This document shows, piece after piece, positions 4,931-6,306 of a DNA stretch of 6,306 nt. Every line of letters starts with the position of its first letter. The stretch's first letter is position 1. The notes under the pieces were generated by a model. That model searched no databases. It saw only the letters and a list, made by a program, of their open reading frames with translations, and was not told the DNA's origin. The DNA lies in the NCBI GenBank assembly GCA_964372125.1, contig CAYJPL010000049.1, positions 1 through 6,306 of the forward strand, in the 5' to 3' direction. Origin of the DNA: Tannockella sp964372125 (GTDB taxonomy: Bacteria; Bacillota_I; Bacilli_A; Erysipelotrichales; Coprobacillaceae). The translations under genes and the position numbers were made by a program.

Positions 4931-6203
4931 TTTAATTAAAAAAAGAGTAAAAGATTCATTAACAAATAATACCCCCGAAATAGATTTTGATTATATCCTT
5001 CAAGAGTGTCATAAAATTGACGAAGAACGAAGTATAGTTGTTGAAAAGAAAAAGAAGTTTTCATGGCCTAAGTTCATGCCTGTAATGGCAATGGCATGTA
5101 TCGCAATTATTGCATTCATAGGACTAAATACAAATAATAGCCAACCACAATTTTTAATGACAGTAGGGCTTGATGTAAACCCTAGCATCACAATGGATAT
5201 AAATGACGATGGTACAGTAATAAGTGTCACTGCTAGAAATGAAGAAGCTAAAGAAGTGTTAGAGGGACTAGAGCTAGTAGATATTGATGCAACAAAAGCA
5301 GCAAATACTATTGTTGATTCAATGAGTGAACATGGTTATATCATTGAAGATAGCTCAATATTGTTTAGCGTAGAAGGTGTTACTACACTAAATGATAAAC
5401 AACAAGAGTTAGCAGATAAAATCAATCAATCACTAATCGAAAACTCAAATAGCACCGTTTTGTTCCAAGTCGTAAAATCGGATGCTGCACTTCAAGAACT
5501 GGCAAATGAATATGATATAAGCATTGGTAAAGCACAACTTATAAATGATCTAATAACTGCAGACCCTACCCTTACATTTGACACACTAGCATCACTAAGT
5601 ATTCAAGAATTAGCAGTGTTAACCGTTAACGGGAATCGTACTTTTAATGATAATGTAAAAATCTCAAACACTGTAAATACTTCTAAATATATAGGAGAAG
5701 ATGCTGCATATGCAGCAGCAGTTAAATATGCAGGTATTAAAGAATCAGCAATTCTAGAAAAAGAAATAGATTTCGACTATGAAGATGGAAAAATGGTCTA
5801 TGAAGTTGAATTAGAAATATCAAAAGGTAGTCATACTATTGATATCGATGCAGTAACTGGTCAATTAGTTCATTCTCGTTACGACGCAAATGATGATGAC
5901 GATAATGATGACAATGACAGTGATGATAGTGATAAAGATGATAATAACGACGATGATAATGATAATGATGATCAAGATGATGATGATGATTATGACAACA
6001 ATAACGATCATCAAAATAATAATGATGATAATGATCAAGATGATGTTGATAATGACGATCAAAATGATGATAATGATGACAACGATGACTTATACGATGA
6101 TGTAGATGACAATGATGATGAGCAAGATGATCAAGATGATCAAGATGATCAAAACGAAGAAAATGATCTAGATGATGATAACGATGACAATGATGATAAT
6201 TAA
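4923..6203 (+). CDS. Membrane anti-sigma factor, RsgI-like, with PepSY-like domain and Asp/Asn-rich disordered tail
   Basis: This 426-residue protein probably holds the upstream ECF sigma at the membrane. A roughly 50-residue cytoplasmic segment ends in EKKKKFSWPK, then one transmembrane helix (about 51-69) places the rest outside. Residues 78-150 match the RsgI juxtamembrane domain: LDVNPSITMDINDDGTVISV, then NEEAKEVLEGLELVDID and HGYI...SILFSVEG. In characterised RsgI proteins the Asn-Pro bond of this motif (here N86-P87) is cut autocatalytically. A helical stretch follows (about 185-235, SIGKAQLINDLI and LASLSIQEL), then a PepSY-like domain (about 255-318: EDAAYAAAVKYAG, YEVELEIS, IDIDAVTGQLV). 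Residues 321-426 are about 57% Asp and 23% Asn, almost certainly disordered. The cytoplasmic part shows no HxxxCxxC zinc anti-sigma motif and no clear RsgI_N signature. AAAGGAGGA (4906-4914) inside the sigma gene supports the ATG at 4923. It ends in three consecutive in-frame TAA codons. The anti-sigma role is inferred from gene order, overlap and domains. Confidence 0.88.
   Translation: MSNLIKKRVKDSLTNNTPEIDFDYILQECHKIDEERSIVVEKKKKFSWPKFMPVMAMACIAIIAFIGLNTNNSQPQFLMTVGLDVNPSITMDINDDGTVISVTARNEEAKEVLEGLELVDIDATKAANTIVDSMSEHGYIIEDSSILFSVEGVTTLNDKQQELADKINQSLIENSNSTVLFQVVKSDAALQELANEYDISIGKAQLINDLITADPTLTFDTLASLSIQELAVLTVNGNRTFNDNVKISNTVNTSKYIGEDAAYAAAVKYAGIKESAILEKEIDFDYEDGKMVYEVELEISKGSHTIDIDAVTGQLVHSRYDANDDDDNDDNDSDDSDKDDNNDDDNDNDDQDDDDDYDNNNDHQNNNDDNDQDDVDNDDQNDDNDDNDDLYDDVDDNDDEQDDQDDQDDQNEENDLDDDNDDNDDN
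5883..6200 (+). repeat. Low-complexity GAT/GAC/AAT/AAC triplet tract encoding the acidic tail
   Basis: About 318 bases consist mainly of GAT, GAC, AAT and AAC codons, with scattered CAA, AGT and hydrophobic codons. The clearest tandem unit is the 9-mer CAAGATGAT near 6123-6150, coding for repeated Gln-Asp-Asp. All repeat units are multiples of three, so slippage would change tail length without a frameshift. Long Ile/Val/Met-rich open frames across it on both strands are by-products of the composition. Synonymous Asp and Asn codons are mixed, which argues for selection on the amino acids as well as simple expansion. Confidence 0.9.
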
Positions 6204-6212
6204 TAATAATTT

Positions 6213-6260
6213 AAGAATCTCAATTAGAAAAACTCTAATTGAGATTTTTTAAAATTTTTT
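6213..6260 (+). terminator. Intrinsic terminator of the sigma/anti-sigma operon
   Basis: A 13-bp perfect stem, AATCTCAATTAGA (6216-6228) with TCTAATTGAGATT (6234-6246), has the loop AAAAC and runs into TTTTTT, then AAAA and a further T run. It starts about 10 bases after the last of three tandem TAA codons. It separates the operon from the second promoter element, so the downstream gene is a separate transcription unit. Confidence 0.93.
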
Positions 6261-6269
6261 TTAATTTCT

Positions 6270-6306
6270 TGCAATAAAATGCAATGTTCGTGCATTAGTA
6301 TAGTGA
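6270..6306 (+). promoter_or_regulatory. Putative ECF promoter for a downstream gene (copy 2 of repeated element)
   Basis: TGCAATAAAA (6270-6279), 11 bases, then TGCATTAGTATAGTGA (6291-6306) repeats the element before the sigma gene with the same spacing, 27 of 37 bases identical, and the differences concentrated in the spacer. Like copy 1 it follows a terminator and an A/T-tract segment. A local inverted repeat AATGCA (6278-6283)/TGCATT (6291-6296) is also present. The regulated gene lies beyond the window edge. The element could be cut at the edge, although the conserved part appears complete. Confidence 0.6.

Noticed and set aside
5009..5230. Minus strand 73-codon open frame opposite the anti-sigma gene
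   Set aside because: It is a shadow of the transmembrane and RsgI-like coding region, with no ribosome binding site.
5865..6105. Ile/Val/Met-rich open frames on both strands across the triplet tract, which could be read as hydrophobic small membrane proteins
   Set aside because: They are the other frames of the GAT/AAT-type repeats. They have no ribosome binding site, and their composition is forced by the Asp/Asn tail of the real gene.
5883..6200. Repeat tract as a CRISPR array or a run of clustered GATC methylation sites
   Set aside because: There are no uniform repeats with unique spacers. The GATC clusters arise from Asp-Gln (GAT CAA) codons in the coding frame.
5883..6200. Asp-rich tail as dockerin or thrombospondin type 3 calcium repeats
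   Set aside because: The glycine and hydrophobic positions that define those repeats are missing. The tail is a simple Asp/Asn/Gln sequence without periodic loops, though loose cation binding remains possible.

Overview
The window is AT-rich DNA with strong GGAGG-type ribosome binding sites, tightly packed operons and U-tract terminators. This fits a low-GC Bacillota (Firmicutes) chromosome. The protein style is compatible with Erysipelotrichia or a related gut lineage, but that placement is an impression, not a result. I see no transposon, phage, CRISPR or RNA gene.

Layout. Bases 1-60 hold two back-to-back terminators, one for a + strand gene lying to the left of the window and one for alr. 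On the minus strand, reading right to left, come a thioredoxin-fold lipoprotein (2378-1938) and deoD purine nucleoside phosphorylase (1919-1218), 18 nt apart and probably one transcript ending in a hairpin at about 1181-1210. Then comes alr alanine racemase (1125-55), with its own TTGAAA-N17-TATACT promoter. Bases 2379-2493 are a divergent promoter region. From it a + strand operon starts: an unrecognised 121-residue protein, a short NfeD-like membrane protein, and an SPFH (stomatin/QmcA-like) protein, closed by a terminator at 4231-4260.

The most interesting part is 4311-6306. An ECF sigma factor gene (4361-4930) overlaps by 8 nt a gene for a single-pass membrane protein (4923-6203). That protein has the order: short cytoplasmic segment, transmembrane helix, RsgI-like juxtamembrane domain with a DVNPSI motif, PepSY-like domain, and a 106-residue tail that is about 80% Asp plus Asn. 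RsgI-type proteins normally hold SigI. Here the partner is an ECF factor, and the cytoplasmic segment shows neither a zinc anti-sigma motif nor a recognisable RsgI_N signature.

The sigma gene is preceded by a two-block element, TGCAATAAAA-N11-TGCATTAnTATAnTGA. The same element, with identical spacing and a diverged spacer, recurs at the right edge of the window after the anti-sigma terminator. I infer that this is the promoter recognised by the sigma factor itself: one copy for autoregulation and one for a target gene just outside the window. Together these parts look like a self-contained envelope-sensing circuit, with a disordered acidic tail as possible sensor, intramembrane signalling, and an ECF regulon with a readable promoter motif.
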